From: Rhizobium anhuiense
Lineage (GTDB): Bacteria; Pseudomonadota; Alphaproteobacteria; Rhizobiales; Rhizobiaceae
Assembly (NCBI RefSeq): GCF_003985145.1
Contig: NZ_ML133521.1
Coordinates: 930,001 to 994,000, forward strand
DNA length: 64,000 nt
Direction of reading: 5' to 3'
The stretch's first letter is position 1, and each line of letters begins with the position of its first letter. Below the pieces are notes generated by a model that did no database searches, had not been told where the DNA came from, and was given only the letters and a program-made list of their open reading frames with translations. The position numbers were made by a program, and so were the translations under genes. Positions 1 through 7,276 of the stretch are shown piece after piece.

Positions 1-798
1 CCAGATGGCGAATTCCTTCGTGGCGCCCGACTTGATCGCGCCGGCCATTTCGGAAGGCAGACCGAGGCCGGTGACGTAGACCTTGCCGACAAGGCCCTTG
101 TCTTCGACGACCTTCGAAGCAGCGAGAACGCCGACCGTCGTCGGAGCGACGATGACCTTGACGTTCGGGTTCGACTTCAACAGGCCTTCGGCTTCACGAT
201 AGGACTTGTCCGAGAGGTCGTCGCCATAAACTGTCGTGACGAGGTTGAGGCCCGGGAAATCCTTGAGCTGCTTCTTCATCTGGTCGATCCAGATGTTCTG
301 GTTGGTCGAGGTGGTCGTTGCCGACAGGATGGCGAAGTCGCCCTTGCCGCCGTCGAGATGGTCCTTGGCGAGCGTCAGGCACATCTTGCCGATCAGCTCG
401 TTGGACGACGGGTTGAGCTGCAGGATACGGCCTTCAGGCGCGACGCCCGAATCCCAGGAGATCACCTTGATGCCGCGTTGCGCCGCCTTCTTCAGCGCCG
501 GAACGAGCGCGTCAGGATCATTGGCCGAAACGGCGATGGCGTTGACGCCCTGGGCGATCAGCGAATTGATGACTTCGATCTGGCCTTCGGCCGTCGTCGA
601 CGTCGGACCGGTATAGATGACCTCGACACCGCCGAGTTCCTTGGCGGCTTCCTGCGCGCCCTTGTTGGCGGCATCGAAGAAGCCGTTGCCGAGCGACTTG
701 ACGACGAGGCCGATCTTGATGTCGGCGGCGCTGGCCGTTCCCGCCATCATGGCGACGGCAAATGCCACGCCGATTGCGAGTTTCTTTGCGAGTTTCAT
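1..798 (-). CDS. rhaS: Rhamnose ABC transporter substrate-binding protein RhaS (3' end cut off)
   Basis: Periplasmic sugar-binding protein (ribose-binding-like fold) that would deliver L-rhamnose to the RhaTPQ importer. The visible 266 codons start with a typical signal peptide (charged MKLAKK, then a hydrophobic core ending in an ASAAD-like cleavage site). They continue with sugar-binding-protein features: SLGNGFFDAANKGAQEA near the mature N-terminus and a VSANDPDALVPALKKA segment. The window edge removes the C-terminus; the family is about 330 residues. It lies 48 bp downstream of rhaR on the same strand, matching the known rhizobial order rhaR-rhaS-rhaT-rhaP-rhaQ-rhaU-rhaK, so the rest of the transporter should lie to the left of the window. 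Family identity is strong; rhamnose specificity rests on context. Confidence 0.9.
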   Translation of the reverse strand, partial: MKLAKKLAIGVAFAVAMMAGTASAADIKIGLVVKSLGNGFFDAANKGAQEAAKELGGVEVIYTGPTSTTAEGQIEVINSLIAQGVNAIAVSANDPDALVPALKKAAQRGIKVISWDSGVAPEGRILQLNPSSNELIGKMCLTLAKDHLDGGKGDFAILSATTTSTNQNIWIDQMKKQLKDFPGLNLVTTVYGDDLSDKSYREAEGLLKSNPNVKVIVAPTTVGVLAASKVVEDKGLVGKVYVTGLGLPSEMAGAIKSGATKEFAIW

Positions 799-846
799 GC
801 TTTCATCCTCCCACTTGATTGACACTCTTCACACCTGGCCGGCGCC

Positions 847-1659
847 TCATGCGACCGACGAGGAATCCTCCTTGATTGCCTGTGCGACCGGGCTCGCGAC
901 AATGAGCCTGATGCCGGCATTTTCGATCATCCTGGCGGCTTCCTCCGGAATGCCGTCATCGGTGATCACAGTCGACACACGCTCGAGCGGGCAAAGAATG
1001 AGGCTCGAGCGGCGATGGAACTTGCTGGAATCGGCCATGACGACCAATTCGTCGGCCTGATGCATCAGCTTCTGTTCGCTCTGGATGATCAGCGCGTCGG
1101 CTTCCATGATGCCGAGCGGGCCGATACCCTGCGCGCCGATGAAGAAACGGCGGGCGTAGAAATTGCGGATCGCGTCATTGTCGAAGGGGGAGAGGATCAG
1201 GCTCTGTTCGCGATAGATCGCGCCGCCCGGCACTGTCACCGTGTTCTTCGAATGCTTGACCAGATGTTCGGCGATCGCGAAGGAGTTGGTCATCACCTGC
1301 AGGCGGTGCGCCGCCATGAAATGCACCATCTGGAAGGTGGTCGTGCCGCCATTGATGATGATCGCGTCACCCGGATCGCAAAGCTCGACCGCCTGGCGGG
1401 CGATTGCGCGTTTCTTGTCGATGTTGACCGATTCCGAAACACGGAAAGGGCGCCCGGCAAGATTGCCGAGCTGCGGTGGATGCACCGCCTCGGCGCCGCC
1501 GCGCACACGCCGGATCTTGCCCTGGACATGAAGAGCCGCGATGTCGCGCCGGATCGTCGCCTCGGAAGCCTCGGTCAGTTCGGAAATATCCTGAACCGTC
1601 ACGACGGACTTTTCCTGAACGGCGCTCAGAATAATGCGATGGCGTTCGCGTTCGTGCAT
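847..1659 (-). CDS. rhaR: DeoR-family transcriptional regulator of rhamnose catabolism RhaR
   Basis: A 270-residue DeoR-type repressor. An N-terminal winged helix-turn-helix (about residues 5-60, with EASEATIRRDIAALH as recognition helix) is followed by the DeoR sensor domain, which resembles sugar-phosphate isomerases (NGGTTTFQM around 105-112). It is the first gene of the leftward rhaRS transporter operon and diverges from rhaD. A candidate promoter for it (TTGACA at 1707-1702, AATAAA at 1684-1679) overlaps one arm of the inverted operator pair at 1705-1771, so autoregulation is likely. DeoR proteins usually respond to a phosphorylated intermediate; here that would be a rhamnose pathway intermediate, which is inference. 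Confidence 0.9.
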   Translation of the reverse strand: MHERERHRIILSAVQEKSVVTVQDISELTEASEATIRRDIAALHVQGKIRRVRGGAEAVHPPQLGNLAGRPFRVSESVNIDKKRAIARQAVELCDPGDAIIINGGTTTFQMVHFMAAHRLQVMTNSFAIAEHLVKHSKNTVTVPGGAIYREQSLILSPFDNDAIRNFYARRFFIGAQGIGPLGIMEADALIIQSEQKLMHQADELVVMADSSKFHRRSSLILCPLERVSTVITDDGIPEEAARMIENAGIRLIVASPVAQAIKEDSSSVA

Positions 1660-1678
1660 GGGGCTCCTCCTTCAATCG

Positions 1679-1797
1679 TTTATTTCCCACATATGACAAT
1701 GTGTCAATCAAAAACGATCATAAATTTTCATATTGCGCTGCACAATAATCGAATTTGATCGTTTTCGATTGACAAGCTGCGTTTTGATGAGCGATAC
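1679..1797. promoter_or_regulatory. Divergent rhaR/rhaD promoter region with inverted RhaR operator pair
   Basis: Two 16-bp arms, CAATCAAAAACGATCA (1705-1720) and TGATCGTTTTCGATTG (1756-1771), are inverted copies of each other with 15 of 16 positions matching, about 51 bp centre to centre. A partial third copy sharing the AAACGAT core lies around 1673-1682. The left arm overlaps the TTGACA box of a leftward promoter (1707-1702). The right arm overlaps a TTGACA (1769-1774) that could serve rhaD, although its -10 is poor. The spacing suits repression by a DeoR tetramer bridging two sites. The arms are seen directly; binding by RhaR is inferred. Confidence 0.75.
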
Positions 1798-1858
1798 CGT
1801 CAACGAAAAGGGGCGCGAACCCTCGCGCCCCGATGACGATTTCATATGGGAGGATGAC

Positions 1859-3955
1859 ATGGCGGCGAACGTCCGGCTTCTGGAAAACCGGTGGGATGAT
1901 GGTTACGCGGCAGGTCTCGACGAGCCCGGCAAGCTGCTTTATCGCTCCAACCTGCTCGGCGCCGACAAGCGCATCACCAATTACGGCGGCGGCAACACCT
2001 CGGCGAAGGTAATGGAAACCGATCCGTTGACCGGCGGCAAAGTCAAGGTGCTCTGGGTCAAGGGTTCGGGCGGCGATGTCGGCACGATCAAGCTCGACGG
2101 TTTCGCGACACTCTACCAGGACAAGCTGGAATCGGTGAAGGGCATCTACAAGGGCGTCGAGGATGAGGACCGCATGGTCGGCTTCCTGCCGCACTGCACC
2201 TTCAACCTGAACGCCCGCGCCGCCTCGATCGATACGCCGCTGCACGGTTTCGTGCCTTTCACCCATGTCGACCACATGCATCCCGATGCGATCATCGCGA
2301 TCGCCGCATCGAAGAATTCCAGGGAGCTGACGCAGCAGATCTTCGGCGACGAGATCGGCTGGCTGCCCTGGCGTCGCCCGGGCTTCCAGCTCGGCCTCGA
2401 CCTCGGCGCTTTCGTCGCCGCCAATCCGAATGCCAAGGGCGTCGTGCTCGAAAGCCATGGCCTCTTCACCTGGGCTGACGACGCCAAGGCCTGCTATGAG
2501 CTGACGCTCGATATCATCAACAAGGCGATCGTCTGGTTTGCCGGAAAGACCGAGGGAAAGACGATTTTCGGCGGCGCCGTCACGCAGAGCCTGGCCGTTG
2601 CCGAGCGCCGCGCCATCGCTGCCCGGCTGATGCCGGAAATCCGCGGCCGCATCGGCAAGCAGGAGCGCAAGCTCGGCCATTTCGACGATCAGGACGCCGT
2701 GCTCGAATTCGTCAATTCCAAGGATTTGCGCCCGCTCGGCGCGCTCGGCACCAGCTGCCCGGATCATTTCCTGCGCACCAAGATTCGCCCGCTGATCGTC
2801 GATTTCGATCCGGCCAAGCCGGATGTCGACGCGATCGTCGCCGGTCTCGACCAGGCGCTGGAGGACTACCGCGCCGATTACGCCCGCTATTACAACGACT
2901 GCAAGCATGACAATTCGCCGGCCATGCGCGACGCCAATCCGGTCATCTTCCTCGTCCCCGGCGTCGGCATGCTGTCCTTTGCTCGCGACAAGGCGACGGC
3001 CCGCATCGCCAGCGAATTCTACGTCAACGCCATCAATGTCATGCGCGGGGCGTCGACGGTCTCGGAATATCAGGGCCTGCCGGAGCAGGAAGCCTTTGAT
3101 ATCGAATACTGGCTGCTTGAAGAGGCCAAGCTCCAGCGCATGCCGAAGCCGAAGAGCCTCGCCGGCCGCGTCGCCTTCGTCACCGGCGGCGCCGGCGGCA
3201 TCGGCCGGGCGACGGCGGCGCGCCTCGTCGGCGAGGGCGCCTGCGTGGTGCTTGCCGATATCGACCAGGCGGCGCTCGAGGGCACCGAAGCTGATTTCGT
3301 CAAGAAATATGGCGCCGACGCCGTCCGCAGCGTCCGGCTCGACGTCACCCAGGAACATGCGGTGATCGCCGCCTTCGTGGAAGCCTGCGTCGAATTCGGC
3401 GGCGTCGATATTCTCGTCTCGAATGCCGGCATTGCCTCCTCCGCGCCGATCGAAACAACCGAGCTGTCGACCTGGAACCGCAATATCGATATTCTGGCGA
3501 CCGGTTATTTCCTCGTCTCGCGTGAAGCGTTCCGCCTGTTCCGCCGTCAGGCGCTCGGCGGCAACGTCATCTTCGTCGCCTCGAAAAACGGTCTTGCCGC
3601 CTCGCCGAACGCGTCTGCCTATTGCACCGCCAAGGCTGCCGAAATCCATCTCGCCCGCTGCCTGGCGCTGGAAGGTGCCGATGCCGGCATCCGCGTCAAC
3701 ACGGTCAACCCGGATGCCGTCCTGCGCGGCTCGAAGATCTGGAGCGGCGAATGGCGCGAGCAGCGCGCCGCCTCGTCGAAGATCGAGGTGGACGATCTCG
3801 AGGAACATTACCGCAAGCGTTCGATGCTGAAACTCAACGTGTTTCCGGAAGATATCGCCGAGGCGATCTATTTCCTCGCTTCGGACCTCTCGGCAAAATC
3901 GACCGGCAACATCATCAACGTCGATGCCGGCAACGTGCAGAGCTTTACGCGCTGA
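1859..3955 (+). CDS. rhaD: Bifunctional rhamnulose-1-phosphate aldolase / short-chain dehydrogenase RhaD
   Basis: A 698-residue fusion. The N-terminal half is a class II aldolase (zinc ligands in the HMH segment, H139 and H141) that would cleave L-rhamnulose-1-phosphate to dihydroxyacetone phosphate and L-lactaldehyde. The C-terminal half is a short-chain dehydrogenase with an NAD-binding TGGAGGIG (442-449) and a catalytic YCTAK (Y588, K592), presumed to oxidise lactaldehyde. An ATG at 1859 was chosen because GGGAGG (1848-1853) precedes it at the right distance and homologues begin MAANVRLLENRW; the frame stays open upstream to 1733. The gene diverges from rhaR and is followed by a RIME element and rhaI. 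Confidence 0.93.
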   Translation: MAANVRLLENRWDDGYAAGLDEPGKLLYRSNLLGADKRITNYGGGNTSAKVMETDPLTGGKVKVLWVKGSGGDVGTIKLDGFATLYQDKLESVKGIYKGVEDEDRMVGFLPHCTFNLNARAASIDTPLHGFVPFTHVDHMHPDAIIAIAASKNSRELTQQIFGDEIGWLPWRRPGFQLGLDLGAFVAANPNAKGVVLESHGLFTWADDAKACYELTLDIINKAIVWFAGKTEGKTIFGGAVTQSLAVAERRAIAARLMPEIRGRIGKQERKLGHFDDQDAVLEFVNSKDLRPLGALGTSCPDHFLRTKIRPLIVDFDPAKPDVDAIVAGLDQALEDYRADYARYYNDCKHDNSPAMRDANPVIFLVPGVGMLSFARDKATARIASEFYVNAINVMRGASTVSEYQGLPEQEAFDIEYWLLEEAKLQRMPKPKSLAGRVAFVTGGAGGIGRATAARLVGEGACVVLADIDQAALEGTEADFVKKYGADAVRSVRLDVTQEHAVIAAFVEACVEFGGVDILVSNAGIASSAPIETTELSTWNRNIDILATGYFLVSREAFRLFRRQALGGNVIFVASKNGLAASPNASAYCTAKAAEIHLARCLALEGADAGIRVNTVNPDAVLRGSKIWSGEWREQRAASSKIEVDDLEEHYRKRSMLKLNVFPEDIAEAIYFLASDLSAKSTGNIINVDAGNVQSFTR

Positions 3956-3978
3956 TTTTGATTGACGGCGGATGCGTC

Positions 3979-4127
3979 GGCCCCTCACCCTAACCCTCTG
4001 CCCGTCATGACGGGGAGAGGGGACTTGCCTGACGAAGCGTTGGAGCGGGACGGAGACGGCGCGGCAAATTCCCTTCTCCCCGTCTGAACGGGGAGAAGGT
4101 GCCAGCAGGCGGATGAGGGGCTGCCCC
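3979..4127. repeat. RIME-type palindromic intergenic element
   Basis: The roughly 150-bp spacer between rhaD and rhaI has the look of the Rhizobium-specific intergenic mosaic elements. It begins with CCCCTCACCCTAACCCTCTG and ends with GCAGGCGGATGAGGGG. It contains two internal hairpins, one around 4000-4020 (CCCGTCATGACGGGG) and one around 4073-4098 (CCTTCTCCCCG ... CGGGGAGAAGG). Such elements are repeated many times in rhizobial genomes. Here it would be transcribed within the rhaDI unit, and its hairpins could affect rhaD-rhaI mRNA stability. Confidence 0.8.
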
Positions 4128-4172
4128 TACGGCAAAGTCCCAATGTTTAAAATGCATAACCGGGAGGAAGAC

Positions 4173-5465
4173 ATGGCCGAATTCAGGATCGCGCAGGACC
4201 TGGTCGCAACGGATAACGACAAACGGGCAACCGCGCTGAAAGCCGATTACGAGGCGCTGGGCGCAGCGCTTGCCCGCCGCGGCGTCGATATCGAGGCGGT
4301 CACCCGCAGGGTTGCCGAATTCTTCGTCGCCGTTCCCTCCTGGGGTGTGGGCACCGGCGGCACGCGGTTTGCCCGTTTCCCCGGCACCGGCGAGCCGCGC
4401 GGGATTTTCGACAAGCTCGACGATTGCGCCGTCATCAACCAGCTGACGCAAGCGACGCCGAATGTCTCCCTGCATATCCCCTGGGACAAGGCGGATGCAC
4501 GGGAGTTGAAGGCCAAGGGCGACGCGCTCGGCCTCGGCTTCGATGCGATGAACTCCAACACCTTTTCCGATGCGCCCGGCCAGGCCCATTCCTACAAATA
4601 CGGTTCGCTCAGCCATACCGACGCGGCAACGCGGGCGCAGGCAGTCGAGCACAATCTCGAATGCATCGAGATCGGCAAGGCGCTCGGCTCCAAGGCATTG
4701 ACGGTCTGGATCGGCGACGGCTCGAACTTCCCCGGCCAGAGCCATTTCACCAAGGCTTTCGAGCGTTACCTCGCCTCGATGGCTGACATTTACAAGGCGC
4801 TGCCCGATGATTGGAAGCTGTTCTCCGAGCACAAGATGTACGAGCCGGCCTTCTATTCCACCATCGTGCAAGATTGGGGCACCAACTACCTGATCGCCCA
4901 GACGCTCGGCCCCAAGGCCTACTGCCTCGTCGACCTCGGCCACCATGCGCCGAACACCAATATCGAGATGATCGTCGCCCGCCTGATCCAGTTCGGCAAG
5001 CTCGGCGGTTTCCACTTCAACGATTCGAAATATGGCGACGACGATCTCGATGCCGGCGCGATCGATCCTTACCGGCTGTTCCTGGTGTTCAACGAGCTGG
5101 TCGATGCCGAGCAGCGCGGCGTCAACGATTTCAACCCGGCCCATATGATCGACCAGTCGCACAATGTCACCGATCCGATCGAAAGCCTGATCAACAGCGC
5201 CAACGAAATCCGCCGCGCCTATGCGCAGGCGCTGATCGTCGACCGCAAGGCACTCTCCGGTTACCAGGACGACAATGACGCGCTGATGGCGTCGGAAACG
5301 CTGAAGCGCGCCTATCGCGCCGATGTCGAGCCGATCCTCGCCGAAGCGCGCCGCAGGGCCGGCGGCGCGATCGACCCGATCGCCGTCTACCGCGCCAGCG
5401 GTTACCGCAGACAAGTGGCGGCCGAGCGTCCGGCTTCCGCTGCCGGCGGCGGCGGTATCATCTGA
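4173..5465 (+). CDS. rhaI: L-rhamnose isomerase RhaI (rhizobial type)
   Basis: A 430-residue sugar isomerase of the xylose-isomerase-like TIM-barrel type, converting L-rhamnose to L-rhamnulose before phosphorylation by RhaK. Features include GTGGTRFARFPGTGEPR near the N-terminus, the metal-site segments WKLFSEHKMYEPAFY, VDLGHHAPNTNIE and GGFHFNDSKYGDDDLDAG, all typical of this family. ATG 4173 follows GGGAGG (4162-4167); the frame opens earlier at 4113 inside the RIME element. It is co-oriented with rhaD, and together they supply the catabolic arm of the locus. Confidence is high because of both sequence and context. Confidence 0.92.
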   Translation: MAEFRIAQDLVATDNDKRATALKADYEALGAALARRGVDIEAVTRRVAEFFVAVPSWGVGTGGTRFARFPGTGEPRGIFDKLDDCAVINQLTQATPNVSLHIPWDKADARELKAKGDALGLGFDAMNSNTFSDAPGQAHSYKYGSLSHTDAATRAQAVEHNLECIEIGKALGSKALTVWIGDGSNFPGQSHFTKAFERYLASMADIYKALPDDWKLFSEHKMYEPAFYSTIVQDWGTNYLIAQTLGPKAYCLVDLGHHAPNTNIEMIVARLIQFGKLGGFHFNDSKYGDDDLDAGAIDPYRLFLVFNELVDAEQRGVNDFNPAHMIDQSHNVTDPIESLINSANEIRRAYAQALIVDRKALSGYQDDNDALMASETLKRAYRADVEPILAEARRRAGGAIDPIAVYRASGYRRQVAAERPASAAGGGGII

Positions 5466-5501
5466 GCGTCAATCGTCTCGCATGATCTGAGGTCATGCCA
5501 A

Positions 5502-5547
5502 CAAAAAGCGGCCGCCGGCAGCGAAGAGGTGATGCACCGCCGGCGGC
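5502..5547 (-). terminator. Rho-independent terminator of the AhpD-like gene
   Basis: The perfect 9-bp arms GCCGCCGGC (5511-5519) and GCCGGCGGC (5539-5547) enclose a 19-nt loop. On the minus strand the hairpin is followed by CGCTTTTTG, so it terminates the leftward gene at 5556-6032. On the plus strand it also lies 45 bp beyond rhaI and may slow transcription there, but no T-run follows on that side. Confidence 0.7.
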
Positions 5548-5555
5548 TCGCCGTT

Positions 5556-6032
5556 TTACGGCTTCCATTGCCCCGCGACCTGTCGGGTGGCGACGTTCAG
5601 CCGGTTCCAGACATTGATATTGGCGATGGCGACGACGAGGGCCGCAAGGCTTTTGCCATCGTAGTGCCGGGTCGCTTCATCCCAGATATCATCCGGCACC
5701 GGATCCGCCCGATCGCTGAGGCGGGTGATCGCCTCGGTGAGCGCAAGCGCGGCGCGTTCGGCATTGCTATAATAGGGGGCGTCGCGCCAGCCGGCGACGG
5801 CAAAGAGCCGCTCGTCGGTCTCGCCGTGTTTGCGGGCAATGCGCCAATGACCATCGATGCATACGCTGCAGCCGTTGATCTGGCTGGCGCGCAGATTGAC
5901 CAGTTCGAGCAGCTTTGGCGAAAGACCGGTTTCTGTCGGCACCTTGCTGAGCGCATTGAGCGCCTGCATGGCCGCGGGAAGGACAAGGGCTGGATTTCCC
6001 ATTCTCTCCTGCATGACCAATTTTTCCTGCAT
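5556..6032 (-). CDS. Carboxymuconolactone decarboxylase / AhpD-like protein
   Basis: A 158-residue alpha-helical protein of the carboxymuconolactone decarboxylase superfamily, with the AhpD-type redox pair in NGCSVCIDGH (C55, C58, H62). Proteins with this CxxC and His act as alkylhydroperoxidase-like thiol reductases, so a role in peroxide or electrophile detoxification is plausible but unproven. The ATG at 6032 is preceded on its strand by AAGGAG; the frame extends to 6083 without a ribosome-binding site. It is divergent from an ECF41 sigma factor, and a perfect ECF41 promoter (6139-6113, minus strand) points at it. This is the classic arrangement in which ECF41 sigma factors control a neighbouring carboxymuconolactone decarboxylase, oxidoreductase or epimerase gene. 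Confidence 0.88.
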   Translation of the reverse strand: MQEKLVMQERMGNPALVLPAAMQALNALSKVPTETGLSPKLLELVNLRASQINGCSVCIDGHWRIARKHGETDERLFAVAGWRDAPYYSNAERAALALTEAITRLSDRADPVPDDIWDEATRHYDGKSLAALVVAIANINVWNRLNVATRQVAGQWKP

Positions 6033-6077
6033 GATATGTCTCCTTGATGCGTTTGTCGTTTGACGATCCGCCGGCGC

Positions 6078-6104
6078 TGTCACATCGGCCGGGTTTCATG
6101 CGTC
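6078..6104 (+). promoter_or_regulatory. ECF41 promoter reading into the sigma factor gene
   Basis: TGTCACA (6078-6084), exactly 16 bp, then CGTC (6101-6104). This is the published ECF41 promoter consensus without mismatch. Transcription would start near 6110, about 30 nt before the sigma factor ATG at 6141, implying autoregulation. Confidence 0.8.
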
Positions 6105-6112
6105 ATGGCTCT

Positions 6113-6139
6113 GACGGAACGCAGCGGAGGAATGTGACA
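6113..6139 (-). promoter_or_regulatory. ECF41 promoter reading into the AhpD-like gene
   Basis: On the minus strand: TGTCACA (6139-6133), 16 bp, then CGTC (6116-6113), again a perfect ECF41 match. Transcription would start near 6107 and run left to the gene starting at 6032. Its -35 box ends one base before the sigma factor start codon, so the two promoters point at each other with their -10 boxes 8 bp apart. Confidence 0.8.
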
Positions 6140-6140
6140 C

Positions 6141-7010
6141 ATGGACGAGAAAAAATGGCTGGCCGATGAATTCGAGGCGAACAGGGCGCATCTGGGGGCT
6201 GCCGCTTATCGCATGCTCGGCTCGCGCAGCGAGGCAGATGATGCCGTTCAGGAGGCCTGGCTGCGGCTCAACCGCACGGACACGACAGGGGTCGGCAATC
6301 TCGGCGGCTGGCTGACGACGGTGGTGGCGCGCATCTGCCTCGACATGCTGCGCGCCCGCAAGAGCCGGCGCGAGGAGCCGCTGGAGGCGCCGCTCCATGC
6401 CGGGATCGCCGATCCGGCGAAGGATCCGGAGCGTGAGGCCGCCTTTGCCGATTCGGTCGGCATGGCGCTGCTCGTGGTGCTGCAGACATTGGCGCCCGCC
6501 GAACGTGTCGCCTTCGTGCTGCACGACATGTTCGATCTGCCCTTCGACGAGATCGCCCCGATCATCGGCCGTTCGTCGGCCGCCACCCGCCAGCTCGCAA
6601 GCCGCGCCCGCCGCCGGGTGCAGGGCTTGGACGAAGCGCCTGATGTCGATCTCGGTCGCAAGCGGACGATCGCCGAGGCCTTTCTGACGGCGTCGCGGAA
6701 CGGCGATCTGGAAGGCTTGATCGCGGTGCTTGCTCCTGACGTCGTCTTCCGGCCGGATGCGACGGCCGCCCGCTTCGGCACCATTGGCGAGATGCGCGGC
6801 GCAGCTCAGGTGGCCGAAGCCTTCAAGGGCCGGGCCCAGGCAGCCGAAATCGCCATCGTCGACGGCGAGCTCGGATTCGTCGTGCAGATCGCGGGCCAGC
6901 TGCGCGTCGTGGTGGCGCTGACGATCGACGATGGCAGGATCGCCGCGATCGACGCCATCGCCGATCCGGATCACCTGGAACGGCTCGACTATTCGATCCT
7001 TCGAGATTGA
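6141..7010 (+). CDS. ECF41-family RNA polymerase sigma factor with fused SnoaL-like domain
   Basis: A 289-residue ECF sigma factor. Sigma region 2 spans about residues 10-75 (RMLGSRSEADDAVQEAWLRL, then GWLTTVVARICLDMLRARKSR). Region 4 spans about 112-165 (APAERVAFVLHDMFDLPFDEIA, then an RSSAATRQLASRARRR helix-turn-helix). The last 110 residues form a SnoaL/NTF2-like domain (FLTASRNGDLEGLIAVLAPDV to IADPDHLERL). This C-terminal extension and the DPDHL segment, resembling the NPDKL motif of the family, are hallmarks of ECF41, in which the extension replaces an anti-sigma factor. GGAGG at 6126-6130 is the ribosome-binding site. Both this gene and the divergent AhpD-like gene carry ECF41 promoters, giving a self-contained regulatory pair. 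Confidence 0.92.
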   Translation: MDEKKWLADEFEANRAHLGAAAYRMLGSRSEADDAVQEAWLRLNRTDTTGVGNLGGWLTTVVARICLDMLRARKSRREEPLEAPLHAGIADPAKDPEREAAFADSVGMALLVVLQTLAPAERVAFVLHDMFDLPFDEIAPIIGRSSAATRQLASRARRRVQGLDEAPDVDLGRKRTIAEAFLTASRNGDLEGLIAVLAPDVVFRPDATAARFGTIGEMRGAAQVAEAFKGRAQAAEIAIVDGELGFVVQIAGQLRVVVALTIDDGRIAAIDAIADPDHLERLDYSILRD

Positions 7011-7107
7011 AAACAAACGTCAATTTTCCGGATCTTCGAAACAGGCGCGCTTCGAAAGGAGCGTGCCCGCTGGCGTTTCCTCAGTGGCGAGGGCCGTGTC
7101 ATTTTCC

Positions 7108-7172
7108 TTGACAGCGGTGTGTCCGGCTTTATTCTATTATAAAGATTTATATAGCATAATTATGGAATTATG
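7108..7172 (+). promoter_or_regulatory. Promoter/operator region of the amidohydrolase (shared architecture with 48445-48509)
   Basis: The 266-bp gap between the sigma factor and the amidohydrolase holds TTGACA (7108-7113), 17 bp, ATTCTA (7131-7136), 18 bp, then CATAATTATGGAATTATG (7155-7172). The last is an inverted repeat with 7-bp arms around ATGG, and its CATAAT could serve as a -10 box. The same elements with the same two spacings stand before the ABC operon at 48524. Candidate controller: the adjacent IclR-type regulator (8508-9371). Apart from this block I see nothing else notable in the gap. Confidence 0.65.
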
Positions 7173-7276
7173 ATGGGTATGCGCTGCGGCATCATCTCCA
7201 GCCCCCCACCTTTTCCATGATGACAAGAGATGACCGAGAGTGATCCCGGTCCGAGACTTCGAAAGGAATGCATATC

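Noticed and set aside
1718..3988. 756-codon open frame antisense to rhaD
   Set aside because: It is the complementary strand of a high-GC coding gene with strong enzyme motifs. The translation is Arg/Gly/Ala/Asp-rich and resembles no protein, so it is a shadow frame.
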